16,541 nucleotides of DNA from PUMD01 sp964599275 (GTDB taxonomy: Bacteria; Bacillota; Sulfobacillia; SLMV01). Location: positions 1 through 16,541 of the forward strand of contig CAZRFK010000041.1 of NCBI GenBank assembly GCA_964599275.1, read 5' to 3'. The position numbers were made by a program, and so were the translations under genes. Of this stretch, positions 7,276 through 15,256 are shown piece after piece. The notes under the pieces were generated by a model. It did not search any database and was not told the origin of the DNA. It was given only the letters and a program-made list of their open reading frames with translations. Each line of letters starts with the position of its first letter. Positions within the stretch are counted from its first letter, which is position 1.

Positions 7276-7724
7276 TCAGTCAAATCGGTAGACTCCCCGA
7301 TTGAGGCCATCGCGTATCGATGAAATTACTTTAGTTGCTCTAAGGGTAGCACCTGCAAAATCATCTATATATTCAACAATCTCACCAGGTTCGTAAAGGT
7401 CGTCCAGGCTTTCGCGAATATCTGTTCAAGGACCTGCATATGCTGAGTCCTGATGGCTTCGGCAGCCTCATCTTCAGATTCCAGATAGTCTATTCCTCCG
7501 TAGTACAGATGGCGGTAACTTGAATCGGTAAACACATTATCCTCGAGGGTAAATTGAATATTGACCTGAACATCTCCGCGGTCAATGAAAGCTCCTCGAT
7601 AGGTACCGTCCACAAAGGTCTTCTCTTCGGTTGGTTCGTCAATGGCTTCCCCGTTGCATCCTGAAACCATTACCAGTAGCAGAAATGCGATCGCCACTGC
7701 TCCTACAACACGTGTATTTTTCAA
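7276..7724 (-). pseudogene. FMN-binding-like lipoprotein gene broken by a frameshift
   Basis: The first frame gives a lipoprotein signal peptide (KNTRVVG, hydrophobic core, lipobox VSGC with Cys23) and then DGTYRGAFIDRGDVQVNIQF...YRHLYYGGIDYLE, typical of small exported FMN-binding-like domain proteins of Gram-positive anaerobes. At about 7417-7424, after QVLEQ, this frame loses the family pattern and stops at 7365. The next frame continues it as RESLDDLYEPGEIVEYIDD, then FAGATLRATKVISSIRDG and LNRGVYRFD, ending at a TGA at 7276. A one-base deletion (or two-base insertion) near 7420 explains this. The start is a TTG at 7724 preceded by GGAGGG at about 8 bases; an ATG at 7745 would translate that site. 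A sequencing error would make it an intact gene of about 149 residues. Confidence 0.85.
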
Positions 7725-8011
7725 TTTGCAACCCTCCTGCGGCATTGTATAACACAGACTGAGATCAATGATTATCAAGTGCTATTGTTCCGCATTCGGG
7801 GGCAAATATTCCTGTTTATCTATGCTTTGGCAAGACAAAGTCGGCAGGGTCTGATTGTGCTGCCTCACTTGCTCACAAAATCGCCAGATTGATTGTCTTT
7901 GCCGGGATTATCCCCATGAAATGCCTGCCGGAGAGATACCAGTTCACCCGCAGGCACTCCAGATGAAACCTCCATCATCACACCCTCAGGGCTGGTGAAA
8001 ACGCTTCAAAG

Positions 8012-10459
8012 TCAGATCCGCCGGTCAAACTGATGGAACCCTCCAGCGCTGGCTTCAAGCAGGTTTATTGTCTCGGAATCACAGCTGAACACCAGGACCT
8101 GATATCCCCGTTTTACAAACCGCTCAATCAGCTCTGATGCGTATGACTTACGCTCCGGATCAAAGTTTATTAACGGTTCATCCATAAGCAGGAAGCTGTT
8201 TCCTTCTTCGAACGTTTCTGCGGCAATTGCCAGACGCAGCGAAAGCGCCGCACAATCCCTGGTTCCGGCCGAAAGCAGATGCAGCGGGAATTGAACTCTC
8301 TCATCTGACCGCATCAGCTGCTGCGGTTGAAGCCCTGACATCTGTCCTATCTGGTAGCGTCCATCAGTGATTGAAGACAGAAAGTCAGCAAAACTGCGCT
8401 TGAGACCGTCAAATGTCTCCTCATCCAGTTCATTTTTGACCTTAACGAAGGCCTCTTTCACTCTGGTGAGAGATCTCGCCCGCTCCTTTTCCGTCTCAAA
8501 AGTACGTCCTGCTTTCTCGCGCTGTTTTTGCAGATCTTTGAGGGAGTTTTCCTGCAGAAACTGTCTCTCTCGCTGCAGATTAAGCTCGAGTTCATGGATC
8601 CTCTCCCCCATATTTTCGGCCTGATTGCGAAGATGGTTTGCTCTGCTCCGCATCTTTTGGGGACTGTCATACTGCATCTGGTCAGGCTCAAACTTTTCGG
8701 GCAGCTGTTCTCCCAGTTCATTCAGCTTTCCCCGCATTTTCGCATTTTCAGTTAAGGCACTGTTAAAGCCACTGTACTCTTCCTGCCACTTCGCAAACTC
8801 TTGCTTTTTGGGAAGGTTATCCCTCTCGAATTCGGAAAGCTGCTTCTGAAGTGAATCCAGACTGTCATCTAAGTCTTCATCTGAGGGGGTTTCGCCGTCC
8901 AGAAAGCGGTTTGGTCCCTTCTTAATTTCTGTGAGCTCTTCCTGAACATCAGAAAGGCTTTCAACTTCATACGCCTGCAGCCGTGAGGTTCGGATGTTTT
9001 CCAGCCGCTCTTTTTTACGGGTCAGCTCAGTCCGTTTTTTCTGTACACTTTCGGCCTCTTCAATATCACTACAGCCAAGAGACTGCAGCATCTTCTGCAG
9101 TTTTTGGCGTCCCTCAGTAAGGTCCGCCTCGATCTGTTCAAGGTCTGCGTCTGCCGGACGCACTTCCAACTGCAAAACATCCGGCACCTTTATGCGAATG
9201 CGGCCCCGGGCTTGGAAATTTTCCGCTCCACAGACTTTGACTTCCTCACCATCCAATCCGGTGCTGATCCGGCAGCTGATACCTTCTGCTGGCTGAACCT
9301 CAGCCACCAGCTGCAGCGCTTCCAGTCTGCCCTCGGAATTGTCAATATCGGACTTGATACTGCGCAGTTTCCTGATATCTTCAGAGGTTATCTCCGCATG
9401 CTCTGACAGTTTCTCTGCCACATCTTCTATCTCTTGGTTGATATCATCTATCTGCTCTGTGAGATCACAGAGTTTCTCATACCTGCGGGCCTGTTTTATC
9501 TCAGAGCGAGACTTTCTCAACTCGTCCATCTGCCCCTGGTATTCTTTGCGCTTCTGCTCGTACTTCGCGGCCAGTTTCTCGTATTCATCCCAGTGCCGCA
9601 CCGCCCGGGTTACCTCTTCAAGTTTCTGCTTCACCCGTTCATACTCCCGGTACTGCTCCCATTTGCCTGCCTTTTCATCCAGGCTTTCAGCTTCTTCAGT
9701 GCAGGATTTTCGCTGCTTTTCAGCCTTTTTTATTTCCTCCTTGAGTTCATCAACCTGTCTTTGTTTTTCCTTCACCAGCTGAATTTCGGAGTCCAGGTCT
9801 TCGCATCGATAGTAGGCCTGCAGGATGGCACCGGGTCGGGAATACCTTTGGCTCCTGTGCGGTTGGTTGTTCTCCATATCCCAGTATCTGGTTTTCTGTT
9901 CGAGGCGCTCGGTCAGAACTTCTTCGAACTCTCTGACAGATATCCCTTCACTTTCAAATACGGCCTGCCGCATAACCTGCTCAATGCTGTCGGTCTCCCG
10001 CTGCTGCAGCATCTGAACCGTCTGGTCCAGCCTCCCCTGATTTATCAGTACGGTGGTGCGGTAAGTCTGCCGCCCGAAACCAAGGATCTCCTTCAGATGC
10101 TTCTCAGCCTTTTCCGGCACACCGTAATCGCGGGTTCCATGCCGGACCCGGCAGATATTGTTGTCCCGGCTGCGGTAATAATGTTTGGTAATCTCTACCG
10201 GACTGCCATTATCATCGCCCTGCAGATGCACCCGGAAATTGTCGCCACCATCGCGGGGGAAAAATCGCCTCAACCATTTGTGCTGCTTTGAGTTTTTCCT
10301 GTACCAGTGGGGAGCAAACAACCCCACCTCCAGAGCGCTCATCAGAGTGGATTTGCCGGCCTCATTCGGCCCACAGATGACGTTAAGACCCGGGTCAAAA
10401 TCGACAGTCCTGTCTGCAAATCCGGCAAATGAAGTCAGGGTAATTTCATTCAGCTTCAT
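8012..10459 (-). CDS. SbcC/YhaN-like SMC-type AAA ATPase
   Basis: The 815-residue protein has the split ATPase layout of the SbcC/Rad50 family. Walker A is GPNEAGKST (30-38) and the Q-loop is INQGRLDQ (Q141). Two long charged coiled-coil arms span about 212-385 and 435-690. The C-terminal half has the signature LSAGTRDCAALSLRLA (729-744) and Walker B FLLMDEP (756-762) with NFDPER behind it. There is no CxxC zinc hook at the apex; instead a short beta-rich segment (about 385-435) lies between the arms, as in the YhaN branch. It should form a DNA end-processing complex with the phosphoesterase encoded just upstream, whose reading frame it overlaps by 14 bases. It is shorter than classical SbcC (about 1,000 residues). 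Confidence 0.88.
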   Translation of the reverse strand: MKLNEITLTSFAGFADRTVDFDPGLNVICGPNEAGKSTLMSALEVGLFAPHWYRKNSKQHKWLRRFFPRDGGDNFRVHLQGDDNGSPVEITKHYYRSRDNNICRVRHGTRDYGVPEKAEKHLKEILGFGRQTYRTTVLINQGRLDQTVQMLQQRETDSIEQVMRQAVFESEGISVREFEEVLTERLEQKTRYWDMENNQPHRSQRYSRPGAILQAYYRCEDLDSEIQLVKEKQRQVDELKEEIKKAEKQRKSCTEEAESLDEKAGKWEQYREYERVKQKLEEVTRAVRHWDEYEKLAAKYEQKRKEYQGQMDELRKSRSEIKQARRYEKLCDLTEQIDDINQEIEDVAEKLSEHAEITSEDIRKLRSIKSDIDNSEGRLEALQLVAEVQPAEGISCRISTGLDGEEVKVCGAENFQARGRIRIKVPDVLQLEVRPADADLEQIEADLTEGRQKLQKMLQSLGCSDIEEAESVQKKRTELTRKKERLENIRTSRLQAYEVESLSDVQEELTEIKKGPNRFLDGETPSDEDLDDSLDSLQKQLSEFERDNLPKKQEFAKWQEEYSGFNSALTENAKMRGKLNELGEQLPEKFEPDQMQYDSPQKMRSRANHLRNQAENMGERIHELELNLQRERQFLQENSLKDLQKQREKAGRTFETEKERARSLTRVKEAFVKVKNELDEETFDGLKRSFADFLSSITDGRYQIGQMSGLQPQQLMRSDERVQFPLHLLSAGTRDCAALSLRLAIAAETFEEGNSFLLMDEPLINFDPERKSYASELIERFVKRGYQVLVFSCDSETINLLEASAGGFHQFDRRI

Positions 10460-11582
10460 TTTCCTGAACCTCCTTGATCAGCTGGTATGCTGTCTGCAGG
10501 GTCTGGGTGTCGCCGTTTGCCTCAACTTCCTTAAGCAGTCTGTGCGGGAAGCTCCCCTCGGTAAACTCTTCATCGATGACCTGGCCATCCACCTGCGGAT
10601 GAAGTTCATCCAGGATGAGTTCCAGGTGGTAAACTCCTTCAGAGAGTCGACTGCGCAGCAGGTTTTGTCCCGACCTGATGTATTTTTCATAATCCTGTCG
10701 AGGAATCCACCCCTCCAACTTGAGCCGCAGAAAGGTATCTGACCTGTCCTGGTAGCTTTCAATCAGCTCCTGCAGTTGGTGTGTATCTAGCACTTGAGTC
10801 TGCTGGTCTTCAAATCTGAATTTGCCCCGACTCAATCTTTCCCCTGAAGAAACTCCCTCTGAATCAACATCTATAATCCAGCAGCTGCCCAAATGATGAC
10901 AGTCCATTCCATCCGGCTCCGGGGTCCCGGCGTAAAATATGTTCCCCAGAATGCCCTCCTCGGGGTCAGGGTAGGGAATGTGGGTGTGCCCCAAAAGCCA
11001 AAGGTCAATGCCGCTTTCGGCCAGCTGGGAACGATTCATGGGATAGTACCTGCCCTCAAAATCAGGGGATACCCCCTCCAGCGAACCATGGGCCACTCCC
11101 AGGCTCACCTTTTCATCCTGCATCTGTTGGTCGCAGATCCAACTGATGGCGTTTTCGCCGCTTGTCCTTTCTGGACATGGTCCCGGATACACGACAACCT
11201 CGGGTAGACCAAAAGGGGCAAGAGACAGGGGGGCAGTTTCTTTCAATATAATGCCGTGGTCCGGTAAAGCCGATTCCACTGCATCCCATAGCCCTGATCT
11301 CTCGTTCAGATAGTCGTGATTTCCCGGCAGTATCAGAACTGCCTTCCCGGAGAAATCCTTCAGTTTTTCAACCGCCTCCTGTACCCTGCTTTGGGCAACA
11401 GAAACCCGATCAAACATATCACCGGAAATGACCAACAGATCACAGCCTGCGTGATTGCCCGCCTCCACCAGACGATCCAGAACATCAACCCGGGCCTGAG
11501 CAAGTTCCTCAGCCCGGTTCCCGTATCCATCAAACGTCATACCTATATGATAGTCAGCTGTATGCAGTATTTTTATCCCCAT
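10446..11582 (-). CDS. SbcD/YhaO-like metallophosphoesterase (DNA nuclease subunit)
   Basis: The 378-residue protein carries all motifs of the calcineurin-like phosphoesterase fold: HTADYHIG (D10, H12), SGDMFDR (D55), PGNHD (N88, H89), VAHGS (H165) and LGHTHI (H199, H201), which bind two metal ions, usually manganese. The C-terminal third is the capping and partner-binding region. In this family the protein is the nuclease subunit of the SbcCD/Mre11-Rad50-like complex acting on DNA ends and hairpins. Three in-frame starts are possible; the ATG at 11582 is chosen because GGAGG lies 6 bases before it, whereas the ATG at 11588 directly abuts that site. The stop overlaps the start of the ATPase gene by 14 bases, indicating coupled translation of the two subunits. 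Confidence 0.9.
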   Translation of the reverse strand: MGIKILHTADYHIGMTFDGYGNRAEELAQARVDVLDRLVEAGNHAGCDLLVISGDMFDRVSVAQSRVQEAVEKLKDFSGKAVLILPGNHDYLNERSGLWDAVESALPDHGIILKETAPLSLAPFGLPEVVVYPGPCPERTSGENAISWICDQQMQDEKVSLGVAHGSLEGVSPDFEGRYYPMNRSQLAESGIDLWLLGHTHIPYPDPEEGILGNIFYAGTPEPDGMDCHHLGSCWIIDVDSEGVSSGERLSRGKFRFEDQQTQVLDTHQLQELIESYQDRSDTFLRLKLEGWIPRQDYEKYIRSGQNLLRSRLSEGVYHLELILDELHPQVDGQVIDEEFTEGSFPHRLLKEVEANGDTQTLQTAYQLIKEVQENEAE

Positions 11583-11865
11583 GCTCATCCTCCTCTGTAT
11601 GTATCGAACGTCCCGATCAGACGGAAGGCTGAAACCAGCTCCAGTCCGTTGAACGTTTTCCTTCACGCTTATTCAAAGTTTTCAGCTTTCCCTTTACCGT
11701 TGTTTTCTTGAGAGAACATCCTGCATCCTGCCATCAGAGATACACCACTGCTCCCGCAGGAGCTTAAGAGTTAATCCACAAGATGTTTAGGGGGCTGCCC
11801 CTTTTCTGCACAGTTGCGATAAATTAACCTGTAATAGATACATCCGTAAGGAAGGGAGCAGAACA

Positions 11866-13104
11866 ATGTGGCAAATAGAACAGCGTTATATGAATCTGTG
11901 GCACAAATATAATCAGAAACAGTGGTTAAACTACGCAGAGGGTGGCGATTTCAATTTAAGAGAGATTGACAATGAGATATACAGGCTCCTGGGGGAAGGC
12001 AGCGATTCTGCGGATTTCTGCGGCCGTAAACAGCAAATATGGGCCCAGATTTCGCAGCGCAAACTGGTAGACAAACACCCTGATGCTGCCAGGCTTTACA
12101 ACCGGCTGGACCTGGGCAACCGCGCGGGATATCGACACAGTGAAGACGACACCGATGTTCAGATAGCACGGAGAATGAGAGAAGATGTGATCCAGCTGAT
12201 GAGGGTGCGAAATCGACTCAGCCGCCAGCGGGAGTTTTGCTCATATGTTGATCTGGTGTTTTTCTCGCAGGAGCTGCAAAGAGATAAGACAATAAAGATG
12301 ATCAGTGATTTTGTTGACAGCAACCTCCCGACGGCACGAAAATTGATATCCGATTACCAGATATCGTGGCAGAGCTGGTTTTCCGACCTCAAGACCATAG
12401 GTAAGACTCCGAAGAATTATGATCCTCAGATGTGTGCAGCGGAATTGCTTGAAAAACTGGGACTGTCCAGATTCCTTGACAGAATTACTGTAGTAGCATC
12501 TGAGGATGGCTTCGGATTCTGCAGTCCATTTGATATTCCCACCGACGTGCGCGTGCTTATCAGCTCCAAACCCTCAATGATGCAGATGAGGACACTGTTT
12601 CATGAGCTGGGCCACGCACTGGGACACGCCGCCAACACCGGGGAGGGCCTGCACAAGACATTTACGCGCTCCCATGATGAGTTCATGGCTGTAGTCGGGG
12701 AAAGGATCGGGATAGAGATAATGGCTTCAGAAAAGCAGAGAGAACACCTCCAACAGATAGCTCTGCTGGAATATGTGCGGTGCGGTTTGAAATCTCTGTT
12801 TGAACAGCAGGTCTGGGAACAACCACAGCAGGCGGAAAAATTATATGAGGAATATTTCAGCAAGCTGGGTCTTGAAATTCAACATCCCCAGCTGTGGGCC
12901 ATGGATACTTTCATGAGCCTCGACCCCGTATACAATCACAACTACGTTATGGGGCAGATTGTTGCGGAGCGCACCCTGAAGCATCTGCAGTCACAGTACG
13001 GCGATGATCATCAAATCTGGGGCAGCTGGCTTTTGGAAAACTATTACCTTTCCGGTCGCAGTGAAAGCCTGCAGGACAAACTGCATGGTGTAGTTAATAT
13101 TTGA
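11866..13104 (+). CDS. M3-family (oligoendopeptidase-like) zinc metallopeptidase
   Basis: The 412-residue protein has the zinc motif HELGH (H246, E247, H250) within FHELGHALGHAANTGEGLH, and E272 in SHDEFMAVVGERIG as the likely third zinc ligand. The spacing and surrounding helices resemble M3 peptidases such as oligoendopeptidase F, which cut short peptides in the cytoplasm. The long helical N-terminal half fits the lid of that fold. At 412 residues it is shorter than oligoendopeptidase F (about 600), so it belongs to a compact branch, and no signal peptide is present. The C-terminal part (MDPVYNHNYVMGQIVAER-like segment, 358-375) carries the His/Tyr region used for substrate binding in the family. 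The ATG at 11866 follows GGAAGGGAG at about 7 bases. The upstream 11583-11865 gap holds no obvious promoter for either divergent gene. Confidence 0.85.
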   Translation: MWQIEQRYMNLWHKYNQKQWLNYAEGGDFNLREIDNEIYRLLGEGSDSADFCGRKQQIWAQISQRKLVDKHPDAARLYNRLDLGNRAGYRHSEDDTDVQIARRMREDVIQLMRVRNRLSRQREFCSYVDLVFFSQELQRDKTIKMISDFVDSNLPTARKLISDYQISWQSWFSDLKTIGKTPKNYDPQMCAAELLEKLGLSRFLDRITVVASEDGFGFCSPFDIPTDVRVLISSKPSMMQMRTLFHELGHALGHAANTGEGLHKTFTRSHDEFMAVVGERIGIEIMASEKQREHLQQIALLEYVRCGLKSLFEQQVWEQPQQAEKLYEEYFSKLGLEIQHPQLWAMDTFMSLDPVYNHNYVMGQIVAERTLKHLQSQYGDDHQIWGSWLLENYYLSGRSESLQDKLHGVVNI

Positions 13105-13134
13105 CAGTACCCCGTTTTCGACTGAATAATTCAA

Positions 13135-13656
13135 CTAGTTGGAGACAAACCTTTTCTGAAACTGCTCAACCTCCCGGCTGGATTTCAACCAGTAAATCCT
13201 GCCATCGAAGTGTTCAAGAATCTCGGTAATCTTGGGCCGCTGCTGCTTTGAAAACCTCCAGATGTACTGAAGAAACTCAATGTAGTCGCGGTCCATTTTC
13301 GCCGGACACCCTTCGGCCATAGAGGGGCGCGGTCCTCCGCACAGGGACTTTACCGTCCGCATAATCACCCGGAATAGGCACAGGGTGCGGGGAAAGTCCA
13401 AAAATATTACTGTATCGCACTCTCTGAGCCGCACTTTCAGCGTACTGGCGTAATTTCCGTCCATTATACACTCAGTGTGCTGACGCATGATCTGTTTTTG
13501 CACCCGGACAAATTCTTCTGGCGGGGTCTTCTTCCATCCCGGGTTCCAGAACAGACGATCGAGATGAAAGACCGGTACATTCAATTTTTCACCCAGCCAG
13601 CGTGATAACGTTGATTTACCTGCACCGGGCGAGCCAATAACGGCGATTCTTTTCAT
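13135..13656 (-). CDS. Small P-loop kinase (adenylate kinase-like / topology-modulation protein family)
   Basis: The 173-residue protein has the P-loop GSPGAGKS (8-15), the following HLDRLFWNPGW segment (31-41) and the DGNY motif (67-70). These are typical of small nucleoside or shikimate kinase-like P-loop proteins annotated as AAA-family ATPase or FlaR-type topology modulation protein. FLDFPR (86-90) is the usual substrate-side strand. The phosphorylated substrate of these proteins is not known. The start at 13656 has GGAGG 9 bases upstream; a longer in-frame reading to 13713 has no ribosome binding site. Its 5' region is partly duplicated at 15041-15195. It converges with the M3 peptidase gene, with only 30 bases between the two stops. 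Confidence 0.8.
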   Translation of the reverse strand: MKRIAVIGSPGAGKSTLSRWLGEKLNVPVFHLDRLFWNPGWKKTPPEEFVRVQKQIMRQHTECIMDGNYASTLKVRLRECDTVIFLDFPRTLCLFRVIMRTVKSLCGGPRPSMAEGCPAKMDRDYIEFLQYIWRFSKQQRPKITEILEHFDGRIYWLKSSREVEQFQKRFVSN

Positions 13657-13754
13657 GGCATGATTTCCTCCAACACATCTGTGTGAACCTCTAATCTCAT
13701 GAAAACAGTACAATTGTACGTAACGGGAACGCAGCTATCACCTGGACTGCTCAT
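13603..13754. repeat. Direct repeat, copy A (kinase 5' end and upstream region)
   Basis: This stretch, the first 18 codons of the kinase gene and about 98 bases upstream, reappears in the same orientation at 15041-15195. Shared blocks include TTACCTGCACC, AACGG, TGTGAACCTCT, GAAAACAGTACAATTG and ACCTGGACT. Hand alignment of the coding part gives roughly 70% identity. Confidence 0.75.
13708..13719. promoter_or_regulatory. Perfect 12-bp palindrome upstream of the kinase gene
   Basis: GTACAATTGTAC is a perfect palindrome 52 bases before the kinase start. A second inverted repeat, TGTAC-gt-GTACA, lies at 13761-13772. The spacing is compatible with an operator, but no regulator is encoded nearby. 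In the decayed copy B only the left half (GTACAATTG) is kept. Confidence 0.35.
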
Positions 13755-13802
13755 AAGCAGTGTACGTGTACAGCCCCGCTTCTCTGACTTAAGGTTGCGG
13801 GT

Positions 13803-13855
13803 GTGTACCGCTCACAGGTGCTCATATGGTTGAACTCACCACCTGGTGAGCCGGT
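13803..13855 (-). repeat. Long imperfect hairpin downstream of the dehydrogenase gene
   Basis: Positions 13803-13818 pair with 13838-13855 over 16 bp with two single-base bulges, around a 19-base loop. A smaller perfect repeat (CTCACCA-cc-TGGTGAG, 13833-13848) is nested in the right arm and could form an alternative hairpin. It begins 14 bases after the dehydrogenase stop, but no T-run follows, so it is an RNA-stabilising or factor-assisted terminator structure at most. Confidence 0.6.
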
Positions 13856-13868
13856 ACGCAGCAAAAAA

Positions 13869-14873
13869 CTAGTAACCGCGCTGCACGTCCACCAGGTTCT
13901 GAAAGTCGTCCCGTCCCTGCGCCGCCCGCCGCACGTTTTCTATGACTTCTTCCCATCTGGGCAGATCATCCTTGGGGGAGGCGGCCCGGTGAGGACTCAT
14001 CACCACGTTATCCAGCTGGTGGAAGGGGCGGTTGAAAGGGCGTAAACCTCCGTCGGGATGTTGTACGGGGTCGCGTTCTTTCCACCATACATCGATTGCG
14101 GCCCCGGCTATCGTTTTATCCCGCAGGGCAGTGAACAGTGCCTCCTCCTGCACGACGCCGGCACGACCCACATTCACCAGCAGGCCCTCACCCCCCAGTG
14201 CCGACATATGTTCGTCTCCCAGCAGTCCCTCAGTTTCGTCAGTCAGCGGCAGCGAACTGATGAGGATGTCTGCATCACTGATGAACTCAACCAGGTCTGC
14301 GTCTTCCATCGAGTAGCGGCAGATGACCTCTGGCAGCTGTTCGTCCGCCGGACGCCGGCTGCGCTTGTAGGCGGATATCTCAACGTCAAAACCGCTGAGG
14401 AAACGTGCAATCTTCCGACCTATGTGCCCGTAGCCCAGCAAGCCGATGCTCAGGTTGCCAATGGGGGTCGATTTGGCCTGTTCGTCCCCGGTGCGCCACC
14501 GGCCCTCGCGCATCCAACGATGATGCAGGTGTATCTTATTCGATAGTGTCAGAAGTAAGGCGACGGCGTGCTGCGCGGTGAAATAACTGTTGCCGTGGCA
14601 GTTAGCCAGGCAAACGTGGGGATAATCAGAAAACAGTTCTATGAGGTGGGTGACACCAGCACCCGGGTTCTGCCACAGCCTCAGTCGGTCAGCTGCGTCG
14701 AGTATTTCCTTGTCCACCCGCCAGCCCACAGCCACTTCAGCCCCGGCAGCCATCTCGACCAGGGTATCCAGCTCCGTATCCGGAGGGAAAAGCAGTTCAC
14801 AGCAGTCATCAAGGTGCTGGATGAACAGCTGGCGGAGCTCATCTTGGGGTTGAAAAGTGAAAAGCACTTGCAT
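13869..14873 (-). CDS. D-isomer-specific 2-hydroxyacid dehydrogenase
   Basis: The 334-residue enzyme belongs to the NAD(P)-dependent D-2-hydroxyacid dehydrogenase family, which interconverts 2-oxoacids and D-2-hydroxyacids. The nucleotide-binding motif is GLLGYGHIGR (G147, G149, G152). The catalytic residues are R237 (NVGRAGV), E266 (DVWWKERD) and H295 (MSPHRAA), all at the expected spacing. NPGAGVTHL (69-77) is the substrate-loop region. Tyr/Lys at 169-170 (AYKRSRR) replaces the acidic residue that marks NAD preference, so NADPH use is plausible by analogy with the hydroxypyruvate/glyoxylate reductases. The start at 14873 has GGGAGGTG about 7 bases upstream; the longer frame to 14939 begins with TTG and lacks a site. 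It is monocistronic; the substrate cannot be read from sequence. Confidence 0.9.
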   Translation of the reverse strand: MQVLFTFQPQDELRQLFIQHLDDCCELLFPPDTELDTLVEMAAGAEVAVGWRVDKEILDAADRLRLWQNPGAGVTHLIELFSDYPHVCLANCHGNSYFTAQHAVALLLTLSNKIHLHHRWMREGRWRTGDEQAKSTPIGNLSIGLLGYGHIGRKIARFLSGFDVEISAYKRSRRPADEQLPEVICRYSMEDADLVEFISDADILISSLPLTDETEGLLGDEHMSALGGEGLLVNVGRAGVVQEEALFTALRDKTIAGAAIDVWWKERDPVQHPDGGLRPFNRPFHQLDNVVMSPHRAASPKDDLPRWEEVIENVRRAAQGRDDFQNLVDVQRGY

Positions 14874-15040
14874 GAACGGCACCTCCCGTAGGTGGTAGGT
14901 CAGGATGTACTTGTGAACAATTCGCCGCCCGTAGCCCAAACCCTGTTTCAGACAACAGGTATGACAACGGTTGAAGAGAAGTTCAAACCAGAGAAAGGGT
15001 CAGAAAGGAATTCTTCGTTATCAATTCTAATTTCTCTGAG

Positions 15041-15094
15041 TGAGAGCATCAATTTACCTGCACCCGGCGAATCAACAACGGTAGCCTGTTTTAT
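15041..15094 (-). pseudogene. Remnant of a duplicated kinase gene
   Basis: This fragment matches the first 18 codons of the kinase gene at 13656. It reads IKQATVVDSPGAGKLMLS against MKRIAVIGSPGAGKSTLS. The start codon has become ATA, and the P-loop Ser-Thr after the lysine has become Leu-Met, so it cannot be a working kinase. Similarity fades below about 15041, and the rest of the gene is missing. An open frame continues from 15253 to 14948 but is probably an accident of this decay. Confidence 0.7.
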
Positions 15095-15195
15095 GTCCTC
15101 ACTATTTTGTGAACCTCTCATCTTATTTCCACTTATTTCCACGAAAACAGTACAATTGCAGTTCACGGAAGTACAGTTATTACCTGGACTATCAT
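15041..15195. repeat. Direct repeat, copy B (decayed)
   Basis: Second copy of the 13603-13754 segment, including the non-coding upstream part with GAAAACAGTACAATTG and ACCTGGACT. It carries extra sequence relative to copy A: TTATTTCCAC is present twice in tandem (15123-15132 and 15133-15142), and about eight bases are missing next to the former start codon. Confidence 0.75.
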
Positions 15196-15256
15196 CCAGC
15201 TTCTCTCCTACCCTGAAGGTGTCTGGTATGAATCCCTGCGGTTTAATATTCAAAAC

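Noticed and set aside
7922..7956. A 7-bp inverted repeat TGCCTGC...GCAGGCA after the ATPase gene.
   Set aside because: The loop is 21 bases and no T-run follows, so it is a poor terminator.
7865..7978. A 37-codon minus-strand ORF downstream of the ATPase gene, beginning with two ATGs and preceded by GAGG.
   Set aside because: It is short, has no recognisable motif, and its only support is a weak ribosome binding site.
9434..10291. A 285-codon plus-strand frame opposite the ATPase gene, rich in Phe and Leu.
   Set aside because: It is the complement of Lys/Glu-rich coiled-coil codons, not a membrane protein.
11791..11805. GGGG-CTG-CCCC followed by TTTT upstream of the M3 peptidase.
   Set aside because: A four-base stem is too short to call a terminator.
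14948..15253. A 101-codon minus-strand frame covering the decayed kinase copy.
   Set aside because: It is an accidental open frame through a repeat remnant: it lacks a ribosome binding site and the P-loop is degraded.
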